64,000 bases of DNA from positions 1 to 64,000 of the forward strand of contig CAJOHX010000005.1 of assembly GCA_905234475.1 (NCBI GenBank), given 5' to 3'. The translations under genes were made by a program, and so were the position numbers. The notes beneath the pieces were generated by a model. The model worked only from the letters and a program-made list of their open reading frames with translations. It did not search any database and was not told where the DNA came from. The stretch is from an uncultured Bacteroidales bacterium (GTDB taxonomy: Bacteria; Bacteroidota; Bacteroidia; Bacteroidales; UBA932). Positions 34,953-42,725 of this stretch are shown here, piece after piece; within the stretch, counting starts at the first letter, position 1; each line of letters begins with the position of its first letter.

Positions 34953-37478
34953 ATGAAGAAAATCGCTTTCCTTTTCCTTCCGCTGCTGGTGGCGGCCTGT
35001 GCCAAGACGGCAGATTCCGGTCTTGAACTCAATGACCTGGAGTATTTCGAGCGCCGTGGCGTGAATGTCCTGGTGTACAACAACACCTTCTCCGGCGGCT
35101 TCAACGACGAGAAGAATTCCGGCATCGAGATCATCCACCACGGCGTCCGTACCGTACAGGGCGGCGCCATCCGGCTGGTCAATACGCCGGAGCAGTGGGA
35201 CCTGGTCCCCGAGACAACCTTCCGCAATGTGGATGCCCAAGCCGGTACGGTCGAGGTCGGCCTCCGCTATCCCGACTATGATTTCGATTCACGGCTCGTG
35301 GTGAGCCGTGAGGGCAAGGCCTTTCGGATCGACGTCTGGTTGGACAAACCGCTTCCGGCGGAGCTGGAAGGCGACGCCGGCCTCAACATCGAGTTCCTTC
35401 CGTCGCAGTACTGGAACAAGGCCTATGTGATGGACGGCAAGGCGGAGCGCTTCCCGCGCTATACTGCCAGCGCCACCGTCACGCGCCCCAATGAGGAAAA
35501 GATCAGGCAGTTCAAAGGGTATCGCACCTACGACGACCGGGGCACCGGCCGCTTCGTGGATCCGCTCCCGCTCTCCGTCGGCCACACCCTCGTGGCGGCC
35601 CCGGATGCGCCGGAGCGCATGGTCAAGGTGACTTCCGAGGATGCGGAACTGATGCTCTTTGACGGCCGCGTCCTGGCCCAGAACGGCTGGTACGTGCTGC
35701 GCAGCCTGCTTCCCGCCGGCAAGACCGGCAAGGTGCTGAGCTGGACCATTGAGCCGAATTCCGTTCCGGGCTGGATCCGCGAGCCGAATGTGGGCTTCTC
35801 CCAGGTCGGCTACCTCCCGGCGCAGCCGAAGGTGGCCGTGGTGGAGCTGGACAAGAACGATAAAGTGCGCGCCACAGCCGAGCTCTGGCGCGTCAATGCG
35901 GACGGGACCACGGCCCGCGCCTTCTCCGGTCCGGTGCGTTCATGGGGCGATTACTACAAGTATCATTACGCGAAATTTGACTTCTCCTCTGTGCAGGAGC
36001 CGGGTGTGTACTACATCAAGTACGGGGACGTCCAGACCAACAACTTCATCATCGGAGAGGATGTGCTGGACCGCATCACGGACGCCACGAGCGATGTCTG
36101 GATCCCGATCCACATGAATCATATGATGGTCAACGAGGCCTACCGCGTCTGGCACGGCGAGCCCTTCAAGGAGGGCTACCTGCAGGCGCCGGCCAACACC
36201 GACCACTTCGACCTGCACAGCCAGGGCCCCATCGACACGAAATACAAGGCGCTGCAGCTGATCCCCGGCCTGAACGTGGGCGGTTTCTTCGACGCCGGCG
36301 ACTTCGACATCGAGACCGGGTCCAACATCAGTGTGGTGCAGAACCTCGTGTCCGACTGGGAGCGCTTCAAGCCCATGCGCGACGAGACTTTCGTCAGCGA
36401 GAAGCAGCGCTACGTGGACCTGCACCGTCCGGACGGCGTTCCCGACGTGCTTCAGTACATCGAGCACGGCGTGCTGAACCTGGTGGCCCAGGCCGAGAAT
36501 ATCGGCCACATGTCCCAGACGCTCTCCAACTCGGTGCTTGACAACTACCACCACCTGGGCGACGCCGCGGCGATTACCGACGGCCTGCACTACGACCCGC
36601 GCCTGAAGCCGTACGAGAAGTCGGCCGACGGCAAGTCCAGCGGCACGCCGGACGACATGTGGGCGTTCACGACCCGCAACCCCTACCTGGACCTCCAGGC
36701 GGCGACCATGTTTGCGGCGGCCAGCCGCGCCCTGACGGGCTACAACGACGACCTCGCCAAGCGGGCCCTGACCCAGTCCAAGCGCCTGATGAAGGAGGGG
36801 ACTGAGCTGATGCAGCGCAACCCGATGGCCGGCGGCCGCAACCGCGGCGGTTTCGGCAACATGTCCACGAACCTGCAGCTGTTCGTCTCGACCGGCGAGC
36901 AGCACTACCTGGACGACTTCCAGGAGCAGATCTGGCCGGCGCTGGACCGCAACGTCCAGTCTGCCATCCAGCCGGCCCTGGACGCCATCCCGTACCTGGA
37001 TGCGGCTTACAAGGAGCGTCTCGTCCCGTACGTGCAGCAGTATAAGGAATACCTCGACAGCATGGACGAGGACAACCCGTACGGCGTCCCCATCGGCCAG
37101 GGCAACTGGGCCGGCAGCGGCAGCGTGGTCAGCTTCGGCACCACGGCGGCGTTTGCGAGCAAGTATTTCCCCGAAATTGTCGGGCCGGAATATGCCCTCA
37201 AGGCAGCGGGCTACATGTTCGGCTGCCACCCGTACCACAACTATTCGCTGGTGGCCGCCGTCGGCGCCACGCGTCCGAAAGAGGTGTTCTACGGCAACAA
37301 CCGCGCGGACTTCTCCTTCATCCCCGGCAACGTGGCCCCCGGCGTGCTGTTCCGCCATCCGGACCATTTCGAGAACTTCGATGACTGGCCCTTCCTCTGG
37401 GGACAGAACGAAGGTACGATCGCCGGCAATACGTCGTACCTAATCTTCGGCGCTGCGCTGCAGAATCTGGTCCGCTAG
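34953..37478 (+). CDS. Glycoside hydrolase family 9 (cellulase-type) lipoprotein
   Basis: 841 residues. Lipoprotein signal (LPLLVAAC); residues ~25-265 form an extra beta-rich N-terminal domain of unknown role; ~270-365 is the immunoglobulin-like CelD_N domain (FSQVGYLPAQPKVAVVELDKN); from ~375 the (alpha/alpha)6 barrel. Catalytic base pair Asp447/Asp450 lie in GGFFDAGDFDIETG; the proton donor is Glu820 in GQNEGTIAGNTSYL; HPYHNYSLVAAVGATRPKEVFYGNN matches the conserved GH9 HPRH-like segment with His retained. GH9 enzymes invert beta-1,4-glucans; Bacteroidales lipoprotein forms include xyloglucan and mixed-linkage glucan endoglucanases and exo-glucosidases. A strong terminator follows. Confidence 0.85.
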   Translation: MKKIAFLFLPLLVAACAKTADSGLELNDLEYFERRGVNVLVYNNTFSGGFNDEKNSGIEIIHHGVRTVQGGAIRLVNTPEQWDLVPETTFRNVDAQAGTVEVGLRYPDYDFDSRLVVSREGKAFRIDVWLDKPLPAELEGDAGLNIEFLPSQYWNKAYVMDGKAERFPRYTASATVTRPNEEKIRQFKGYRTYDDRGTGRFVDPLPLSVGHTLVAAPDAPERMVKVTSEDAELMLFDGRVLAQNGWYVLRSLLPAGKTGKVLSWTIEPNSVPGWIREPNVGFSQVGYLPAQPKVAVVELDKNDKVRATAELWRVNADGTTARAFSGPVRSWGDYYKYHYAKFDFSSVQEPGVYYIKYGDVQTNNFIIGEDVLDRITDATSDVWIPIHMNHMMVNEAYRVWHGEPFKEGYLQAPANTDHFDLHSQGPIDTKYKALQLIPGLNVGGFFDAGDFDIETGSNISVVQNLVSDWERFKPMRDETFVSEKQRYVDLHRPDGVPDVLQYIEHGVLNLVAQAENIGHMSQTLSNSVLDNYHHLGDAAAITDGLHYDPRLKPYEKSADGKSSGTPDDMWAFTTRNPYLDLQAATMFAAASRALTGYNDDLAKRALTQSKRLMKEGTELMQRNPMAGGRNRGGFGNMSTNLQLFVSTGEQHYLDDFQEQIWPALDRNVQSAIQPALDAIPYLDAAYKERLVPYVQQYKEYLDSMDEDNPYGVPIGQGNWAGSGSVVSFGTTAAFASKYFPEIVGPEYALKAAGYMFGCHPYHNYSLVAAVGATRPKEVFYGNNRADFSFIPGNVAPGVLFRHPDHFENFDDWPFLWGQNEGTIAGNTSYLIFGAALQNLVR

Positions 37479-37493
37479 CGAAATACTGACTGG

Positions 37494-37530
37494 AAATACG
37501 GATTGTCTTCGCGGCAATCCGTATTTTTTT
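37494..37530 (+). terminator. Rho-independent terminator after GH9
   Basis: AAATACGGATTG and its exact complement form a 12-bp stem with a 9-nt loop, running straight into a T-tract. The -7 box of the next gene begins 1 nt after the T-tract. Confidence 0.85.
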
Positions 37531-37531
37531 G

Positions 37532-37539
37532 TATTTTTG
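37532..37539 (+). promoter_or_regulatory. -7 element TATTTTTG for the binding-protein/phosphatase operon
   Basis: Perfect TAnnTTTG directly abutting the upstream terminator; leader of 20 nt to the ATG, containing a four-codon ORF. Confidence 0.65.
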
Positions 37540-37545
37540 TAGGAG

Positions 37546-37560
37546 ATGAACCCGCGCTAA
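37546..37560 (+). promoter_or_regulatory. Upstream mini-ORF MNPR overlapping the start of the binding protein
   Basis: ATG-AAC-CCG-CGC-TAA whose final A is the first base of the next gene's ATG (TAATG). AGGAG precedes it by one base. It could couple translation re-initiation to the main gene. Confidence 0.4.
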
Positions 37561-38504
37561 TGTCGAAGAAACTTTTCTCCATATTATTAATCATGGCCGC
37601 TTCCTGGTCGCTGACTGCACAGGAAGCCGATTTTGTGTTTACCCCCCAGTGGACGGCACAGGCCCAGTTCGCAGGTTACTACGTTGCGAAGGAGATGGGC
37701 TTCTATGACGAAGAGGGGGTCAAGGTCCAGATCGTGCATCCGTCCATCTCCCAGTCCGCCATAGACCGTATCCGCTCGAACCAGAGCCAGGCCACCACGC
37801 TGATGCTTGCGCAGGCGATGGAGGTCGTGGACAACGGCATTCCGCTGGTGAACATCCTCCAGACCTCGATGAACAATGCGCTCGTCATCATCTCCCGCAG
37901 CGGCAAGGACCCGCTCCAGATGCGGGGTGCACGCGTGGGAATCTGGAATGCCGGCTTCGGCCAGATGGCCATCTGCATGAACGAGATCGAGCATCTGGAC
38001 TATGAGTGGGTCCGGTATGTGAGCAATGTGTCGCTTTTCGTCTCCGGGGCCCTGGACGCCACGCTGGCGATGAGTTACAACGAATACTACCAGCTTCTGC
38101 AATCCGGCATGGAGCTGAACGAGACGAACGTCTACCGTTTCTGTGACCACGGCTACAATGTCCAGGAAGACGGCGTGTACATGACGCTGGAGGCCTATCG
38201 CAGGCAGCCGGAGAATGCAGAGCGTTTCGCCCGGGCCAGCCGGCGCGGCTGGGAGTGGGCGGCGGAACATCCCGAAGAGACGCTCGCCATCGTGATGAAA
38301 TATGTTCAGGAAGAGCACATCGCCACCAACCGTGTCCTGCAGAAGATGATGCTCCATGAGATTCTCCGTCTCCAGCTGGACCGTGAATCGGGCGAACGCG
38401 AATTCCGCCTGCGTCCCGACATGGTGACCCTGGCCAGTGACCTGATGGTCCGCTACGGAATGCTGAAGAAGCCCGTCACCTATCAAGATCTGCTTGCCCG
38501 ATGA
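37560..38504 (+). CDS. NMT1/THI5-like periplasmic substrate-binding protein
   Basis: 314 residues with a type I signal (FSILLIMAASWSLTAQ). The N-terminus FTPQWTAQAQFAGYYVAKEMGFYDEEGVKVQIVHPS is the hallmark of the NMT1/THI5/SsuA family, which binds pyrimidine precursors of thiamine, sulfonates or related ligands. The GAR-type segment (MRGARVGIWNAGFG) and FVSGALDATLAMSYNEYYQLL of the second lobe are present. There is no ABC permease or ATPase anywhere near. Instead it overlaps by ATGA with the membrane phosphatase gene, so it may present its ligand to that sensor and not to a transporter. Start set at the signal-peptide methionine. Confidence 0.82.
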   Translation: MSKKLFSILLIMAASWSLTAQEADFVFTPQWTAQAQFAGYYVAKEMGFYDEEGVKVQIVHPSISQSAIDRIRSNQSQATTLMLAQAMEVVDNGIPLVNILQTSMNNALVIISRSGKDPLQMRGARVGIWNAGFGQMAICMNEIEHLDYEWVRYVSNVSLFVSGALDATLAMSYNEYYQLLQSGMELNETNVYRFCDHGYNVQEDGVYMTLEAYRRQPENAERFARASRRGWEWAAEHPEETLAIVMKYVQEEHIATNRVLQKMMLHEILRLQLDRESGEREFRLRPDMVTLASDLMVRYGMLKKPVTYQDLLAR

Positions 38505-40438
38505 AGAAAAGAATCCTTGCCTCCGTGCGCGATTCGCTCGCGTCCCGTCTCGGTCTGTGGGTGGTGTCCATCTCGACCCTGATCTTTATCGCTGCGCTCG
38601 GCTATCTCTTCTTCGAATCCCGCAAGGCGGTCAAGCTGGAAGCGATTGAACATGCCACCCAGCTGCTGGAAAAAACCGTAATCCGCGTCAACGGCATCCT
38701 GGACGACGCCACGATTGCCGCTGACAACATCGACTGGTTGATCTACAAGAATCTGGATAATCCGGATGCCATGATCGACCTTGCCCGGAACGTGATTGTG
38801 AACAATCCGGAGCTGTACGGGTGTTCCATCTCCTTCGAGCCCTGGTACTATCCGAAAAAAGGACTGTATTTCTCCCCGTATGCCCACATGCAGGACGGAT
38901 CCGTGGCCATTGAAATGGATGGCGGCGACGATTTCCAGTACTTCTACATGGACTGGTATCAGTTGCCGCGTCTGCTTAACCAGCCCTGCTGGACGGAACC
39001 CTACATTGATGTCGACAAGGTGGACGGACATGCGGAATTCGTCACATCCTATTGCAAACCGCTTATCGGGAACGACGGAGAGTTTGCCGGCAGCCTGTCG
39101 CTGGACCTGTCGCTGGAGTGGCTTTCGGAGACCATCCTGTCCGTGAAGCCTTACCCCAATTCCTACAGCATCGTGCTCGGTCGCGGAGGCAATTACCTGG
39201 TGCACCCCGATCCGGAGAAACTGTTGTACCAGACCATTTTCACGGAGACGCTGGAGACGCCGAATCCGGAGATCACGGCCCTGGGCCATGCGATGCTGGA
39301 CGGCGAGGAGGGAATGCGCATCCTGGAAATCGACGGCGTGCAGAACTATGTGTTCTTCAAGCCCATCAAGGCGACAAACTGGAGTGTGGCCATCATTTGC
39401 CCGGAGAAGGATATCTTCGGTGCGTTCGCCCATTTGAGGAATCTGGTCATCGCCATCGTCATCGTGGGCCTGATTCTGATGTTTATCGTCTTCACGAGAC
39501 TGATATCCAACGAATTGACCCCGCTCCGGCGCCTGGTGGACCAGGCGGATACCATCTCCACCGGCCGTTTCAGCGAGTCCCTTCCCGAGCCGGAGCACGA
39601 CGACGAGATCGGGCGGCTGACCCGGTCATTCGGCCACATGCAGAGCTCGCTCGTCAACTATATCAAAGAGCTCACGGAGACGACGGCCAACAACGAGCGG
39701 ATCGAGGGTGAGCTCCGTATTGCCCGCAACATCCAGATGTCGATGGTGCCGCGCGTGTTCCCGCCGTTCCCGGAGCGCAGGGAGATCGATCTCTTCGCCT
39801 CGATGACCCCGGCCAAGGAAGTCGGCGGAGACCTGTATGACTACTTCCTTTTCAAGGATAAACTGTTCTTCTGCATCGGCGACGTCAGCGGCAAGGGCGT
39901 GCCCGGCAGCCTGCTGATGGCCGTGTCGCGGAATATCTTCCGCGTCGTGCTCAAGCAGGAGCTTCCGCCGGCACAGATCGCCCGCCAGATCAACGAGATC
40001 ATCTCGGCCGACAACGAGCAGATGATGTTCATGACCATGTTCATCGGCATGATTGACCTGTCGACCGGCCGGATGGAATACTGCAACTGCGGCCACAACC
40101 CGCCCGTGGTCTTCTCTGGGGACCATGCCGAATTCCTGACGGTCAAGTCCAATGTGCCGCTTGGCATCGATCCGTCGTTCGAGTTCGCAGGGGAGGAGAT
40201 AGCGGATATCCGCGAGCAGCCGTTCCTGTTCTATACGGACGGCCTGAACGAGGCGGAGAACTACGTGCATGAGCAGTATGGCGACGAGCGCATCCTGGAG
40301 GTGCTTCGCAGCCGCCCGTACAGTTCAGCCCAGGACACCATCCAGCGGATACAGACAGACCTCGCCGCCTTCGTGAACGGCGCTGAAGCCAGCGATGACT
40401 TGACGCTGCTTTGCCTGAAGATAGCCCGTCTGGCTTAG
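38501..40438 (+). CDS. Membrane-bound sensor phosphatase: dCache-HAMP-SpoIIE (PP2C)
   Basis: 645 residues. TM1 (~20-40), a large periplasmic double-Cache-like region (~41-312; YGCSISFEPWYYPKKGLYFSPYAH, GEFAGSLSLDLSLEWL), TM2 (~313-332; LVIAIVIVGLILMFIVF), HAMP (~333-385; LTPLRRLVDQADTISTGRF), a short coiled coil and a SpoIIE/RsbU PP2C domain (~400-645; IARNIQMSMVPRVFPPFPERREIDLFASMTPAKEVGGDLYDYF, GDVSGKGVPGSLLMA, FYTDGLNEAEN, ASDDLTLLCLKI) with the metal-binding Asp residues intact. It would dephosphorylate an anti-sigma-antagonist-type partner in response to a periplasmic signal. No STAS or anti-sigma gene is adjacent. Translationally coupled to the binding protein. The stop overlaps the convergent DUF1846 stop. 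Confidence 0.87.
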   Translation: MKKRILASVRDSLASRLGLWVVSISTLIFIAALGYLFFESRKAVKLEAIEHATQLLEKTVIRVNGILDDATIAADNIDWLIYKNLDNPDAMIDLARNVIVNNPELYGCSISFEPWYYPKKGLYFSPYAHMQDGSVAIEMDGGDDFQYFYMDWYQLPRLLNQPCWTEPYIDVDKVDGHAEFVTSYCKPLIGNDGEFAGSLSLDLSLEWLSETILSVKPYPNSYSIVLGRGGNYLVHPDPEKLLYQTIFTETLETPNPEITALGHAMLDGEEGMRILEIDGVQNYVFFKPIKATNWSVAIICPEKDIFGAFAHLRNLVIAIVIVGLILMFIVFTRLISNELTPLRRLVDQADTISTGRFSESLPEPEHDDEIGRLTRSFGHMQSSLVNYIKELTETTANNERIEGELRIARNIQMSMVPRVFPPFPERREIDLFASMTPAKEVGGDLYDYFLFKDKLFFCIGDVSGKGVPGSLLMAVSRNIFRVVLKQELPPAQIARQINEIISADNEQMMFMTMFIGMIDLSTGRMEYCNCGHNPPVVFSGDHAEFLTVKSNVPLGIDPSFEFAGEEIADIREQPFLFYTDGLNEAENYVHEQYGDERILEVLRSRPYSSAQDTIQRIQTDLAAFVNGAEASDDLTLLCLKIARLA

Positions 40439-41931
40439 AGTTCCTCTTCGAGGCTGGTCTTGGGATCCTTGATCTTCAGGACGGGATCGCAGGTCAAGTC
40501 GATTCCCAGTTTCTTGAAAGTCTTGCGGTCCACTTCACTTAGCATCACGGTGGAGTGGACCTGTGCGCCCTTGAGCTTGGGCAGCTGGTCCAGGGCCAGC
40601 TTGCAGTTCTCGTCCAGCAGGCTCATCATGGAGATGGTGACCAGCACCTCGTCCGTGTGCAGGCGGGGATTGTGGCCGTGCAGATAGGTCACCTTGGTCT
40701 TCTGGATCGGGGCGATCATGGTCTTGGGGATGAGCTTGACGTTGTGCTCGATGCCGGCCAGGTGCTTCAGGGCGTTGAGCAGGAGCGCCGCGCTCGGGCC
40801 GAGCAGGGGAGAGGTCTCCGCCGTGAGGATGGTGCCGTCCTCCAGCTCGATGGCTGCCGTGGCGCCGCCCGCCTTCTCGAGGCGTTCGTGCGCGGCGACG
40901 GTGGTCTTGCGGTCGGCCGTGGTGATGCCGGCCTTCTTCATCAGCAGCACCAGCTTGTTGACCTCGGCTTCCGTGGTCTTGCCTTCGGCGAATTTGCACA
41001 GCGCCGTGTAGTAGCGGCGGATAATCTCCTGCAGGGAGGCCTCGCGGCACACCGCGTCGTTGCTGATGCAGGAGCCGATCATGTTGACACCCATGTCGGT
41101 CGGTGACTTGTAGGGCGACTCGCCGTAGATGTCCGTGAACAGGGCGTTCATCACCGGAAAGATCTCGATGTCGCGGTTGTAGTTGACCGCTGTCTCGCCG
41201 TAGGCTTCGAGGTGGAACGGATCGATCATATTGACATCCTCGAGGTCCGCCGTGGCGGCCTCGTAGGCGATGTTGACGGGATGGTTCAGCGGCATGCTCC
41301 AAACGGGGAAGGTCTCGAATTTGGCGTAGCCGGCCTTGACGCCCCGCTTGTTCTCCTGGTAGAGCTGGCTCAGGCAGACGGCCATCTTGCCGCTGCCGGG
41401 GCCGGGCGCCGTCACGACGACGAGCGGCTTGCTTGTTTGCACGAAATCATTCTTGCCGAAACCCTCGTCGGAGTCGATCAGGGCCACATTGTTGGGATAG
41501 CCTTCAATCGTATAGTGGTAGTAGACCTTGATGCCCATGCGCTCCAGGCGTTTGCGGTAAGCGTCCGCGCTCGCCTGGCCGTTGTAGTGGGTCACGACGA
41601 CGCTGTTGACGCTGAATCCGCGCTCCATGAACTCGTCCCGCAGGCGCAGCACGTCCACGTCGTAGGTGATGCCCAGGTCGTTGCGGATCTTGTTCTTCTC
41701 GATGTCGACGGCGCTGATCACGATGACGATCTCCAGGTCATCCTTCAGCTGGTAGAGCATCTTGAACTTGCTGTCCGGCTCGAATCCGGGAAGTACCCGA
41801 CTGGCATGGTAGTCGTCGAACAGCTTGCCGCCGAATTCCATGTACAGTTTGTTGCCGAATTCGGCAATGCGCTCCTTGATGTGTTCTGATTGGATCCTGA
41901 GATATTTCTCGTTGTCGTACCCGTATTGCAT
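40435..41931 (-). CDS. DUF1846 domain-containing protein
   Basis: About 498 residues, matching the DUF1846 family over its length (MQYGYDNEKYLRIQSEHIKERI near the start; VVVTAPGPGSGKMAVCLSQLYQENKRGVKAGYAKFETFPVW, with a P-loop-like GPGSGK; GVNMIGSCISNDAVCREASLQEIIRRYY; HSTVMLSEVDRKTFKKLGIDLTCDP at the C-terminus). Structures of the family are known but the function is not established; an ATP/nucleotide-binding cytosolic enzyme is likely. Common in Firmicutes and Bacteroidota. The start is placed at MQYGYDN, 28 nt after a TATTTTTG box, not at the track's early methionine. Confidence 0.88.
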   Translation of the reverse strand: MQYGYDNEKYLRIQSEHIKERIAEFGNKLYMEFGGKLFDDYHASRVLPGFEPDSKFKMLYQLKDDLEIVIVISAVDIEKNKIRNDLGITYDVDVLRLRDEFMERGFSVNSVVVTHYNGQASADAYRKRLERMGIKVYYHYTIEGYPNNVALIDSDEGFGKNDFVQTSKPLVVVTAPGPGSGKMAVCLSQLYQENKRGVKAGYAKFETFPVWSMPLNHPVNIAYEAATADLEDVNMIDPFHLEAYGETAVNYNRDIEIFPVMNALFTDIYGESPYKSPTDMGVNMIGSCISNDAVCREASLQEIIRRYYTALCKFAEGKTTEAEVNKLVLLMKKAGITTADRKTTVAAHERLEKAGGATAAIELEDGTILTAETSPLLGPSAALLLNALKHLAGIEHNVKLIPKTMIAPIQKTKVTYLHGHNPRLHTDEVLVTISMMSLLDENCKLALDQLPKLKGAQVHSTVMLSEVDRKTFKKLGIDLTCDPVLKIKDPKTSLEEEL

Positions 41932-41959
41932 GATATGGAATAGTTGTGAATACGGGTTA

Positions 41960-41967
41960 CAAAAATA
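41960..41967 (-). promoter_or_regulatory. -7 element TATTTTTG for the DUF1846 gene
   Basis: Perfect minus-strand TAnnTTTG. The divergent hypB gene has only a weak TAACTTGC at 41980-41987 as possible -7 box. Confidence 0.6.
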
Positions 41968-42035
41968 CAAAAAAATTCGTAACTTGCAGAACCAAAACGA
42001 CACCACATTATAATAACCGTTTTCACCGACCACGC

Positions 42036-42710
42036 ATGGACGAAGTGAAAGTCATCGAGATCAAGAAGAGCGTCTTCGCAGCGAACGACCAGGATGCCGA
42101 CGCCCTTCGTAAGGAATTGAAAAACAAAGGGGTTTATCTGCTGAACCTCATGTCTTCGCCGGGCAGCGGCAAGACCACGACCCTCATCCGCACCATCAAT
42201 CTCCTTAAAGACAGACTCCGCGTCGCCGTCATGGAAGCGGACATCGACAGCGATGTCGACGCCCGCCGGATCCAGGCTGCGACCGGCATCCCGTCCATCC
42301 AGCTCCACACCGGCGGCATGTGCCACCTCGATGCGGAGATGACCCGGCAGGGCTTGGACAACCTCCCCCTGGAGGATTTCGACCTGGTCGTTCTGGAGAA
42401 TGTGGGCAATCTGGTGTGCCCGGCCGAGTTCGATACCGGCGCCGTGCGCAACGCCATGATCCTGTCCGTCCCGGAAGGGGACGACAAGCCCCTGAAATAC
42501 CCGCTGATGTTCTCCGTCTGCAACGTGGTCGTGGTGAACAAGACGGACGTGATGCCTTACTTCGACTTCGACCTGGACCGGTGCCGGGAGCATGTGCGCA
42601 TGCGCAACCCCAGGGCCCGCGTCATCCCTATCTGCGCCAAGACGGGAGAAGGCGTCGATGCCTTCGCCGACTGGCTGCTCGAAGAAGTCAAAACCTGGAA
42701 ACAACACTAA
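42036..42710 (+). CDS. hypB: Hydrogenase/Ni-enzyme maturation GTPase HypB
   Basis: 224 residues. SIMIBI-class GTPase with Walker A MSSPGSGKTTTLIRTI (~39), EADIDSDVDARRI switch, HTGGMCHLDAEM (the family's metal-site His/Cys between GG and LDA), VLENVGNLVCPAEFD, and NKTDV for guanine. It lacks the N-terminal CxxCGC high-affinity Ni site and the His-rich stretch of some HypBs. HypB hydrolyses GTP to help HypA insert nickel into [NiFe]-hydrogenase. The upstream in-frame ATG in the track was discarded because family homology begins at MDEVKVIE. First gene of a five-gene run with hypA fourth from the end; no hydrogenase subunit is nearby. Confidence 0.92.
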   Translation: MDEVKVIEIKKSVFAANDQDADALRKELKNKGVYLLNLMSSPGSGKTTTLIRTINLLKDRLRVAVMEADIDSDVDARRIQAATGIPSIQLHTGGMCHLDAEMTRQGLDNLPLEDFDLVVLENVGNLVCPAEFDTGAVRNAMILSVPEGDDKPLKYPLMFSVCNVVVVNKTDVMPYFDFDLDRCREHVRMRNPRARVIPICAKTGEGVDAFADWLLEEVKTWKQH

Positions 42711-42725
42711 AACGATACCACCCCT

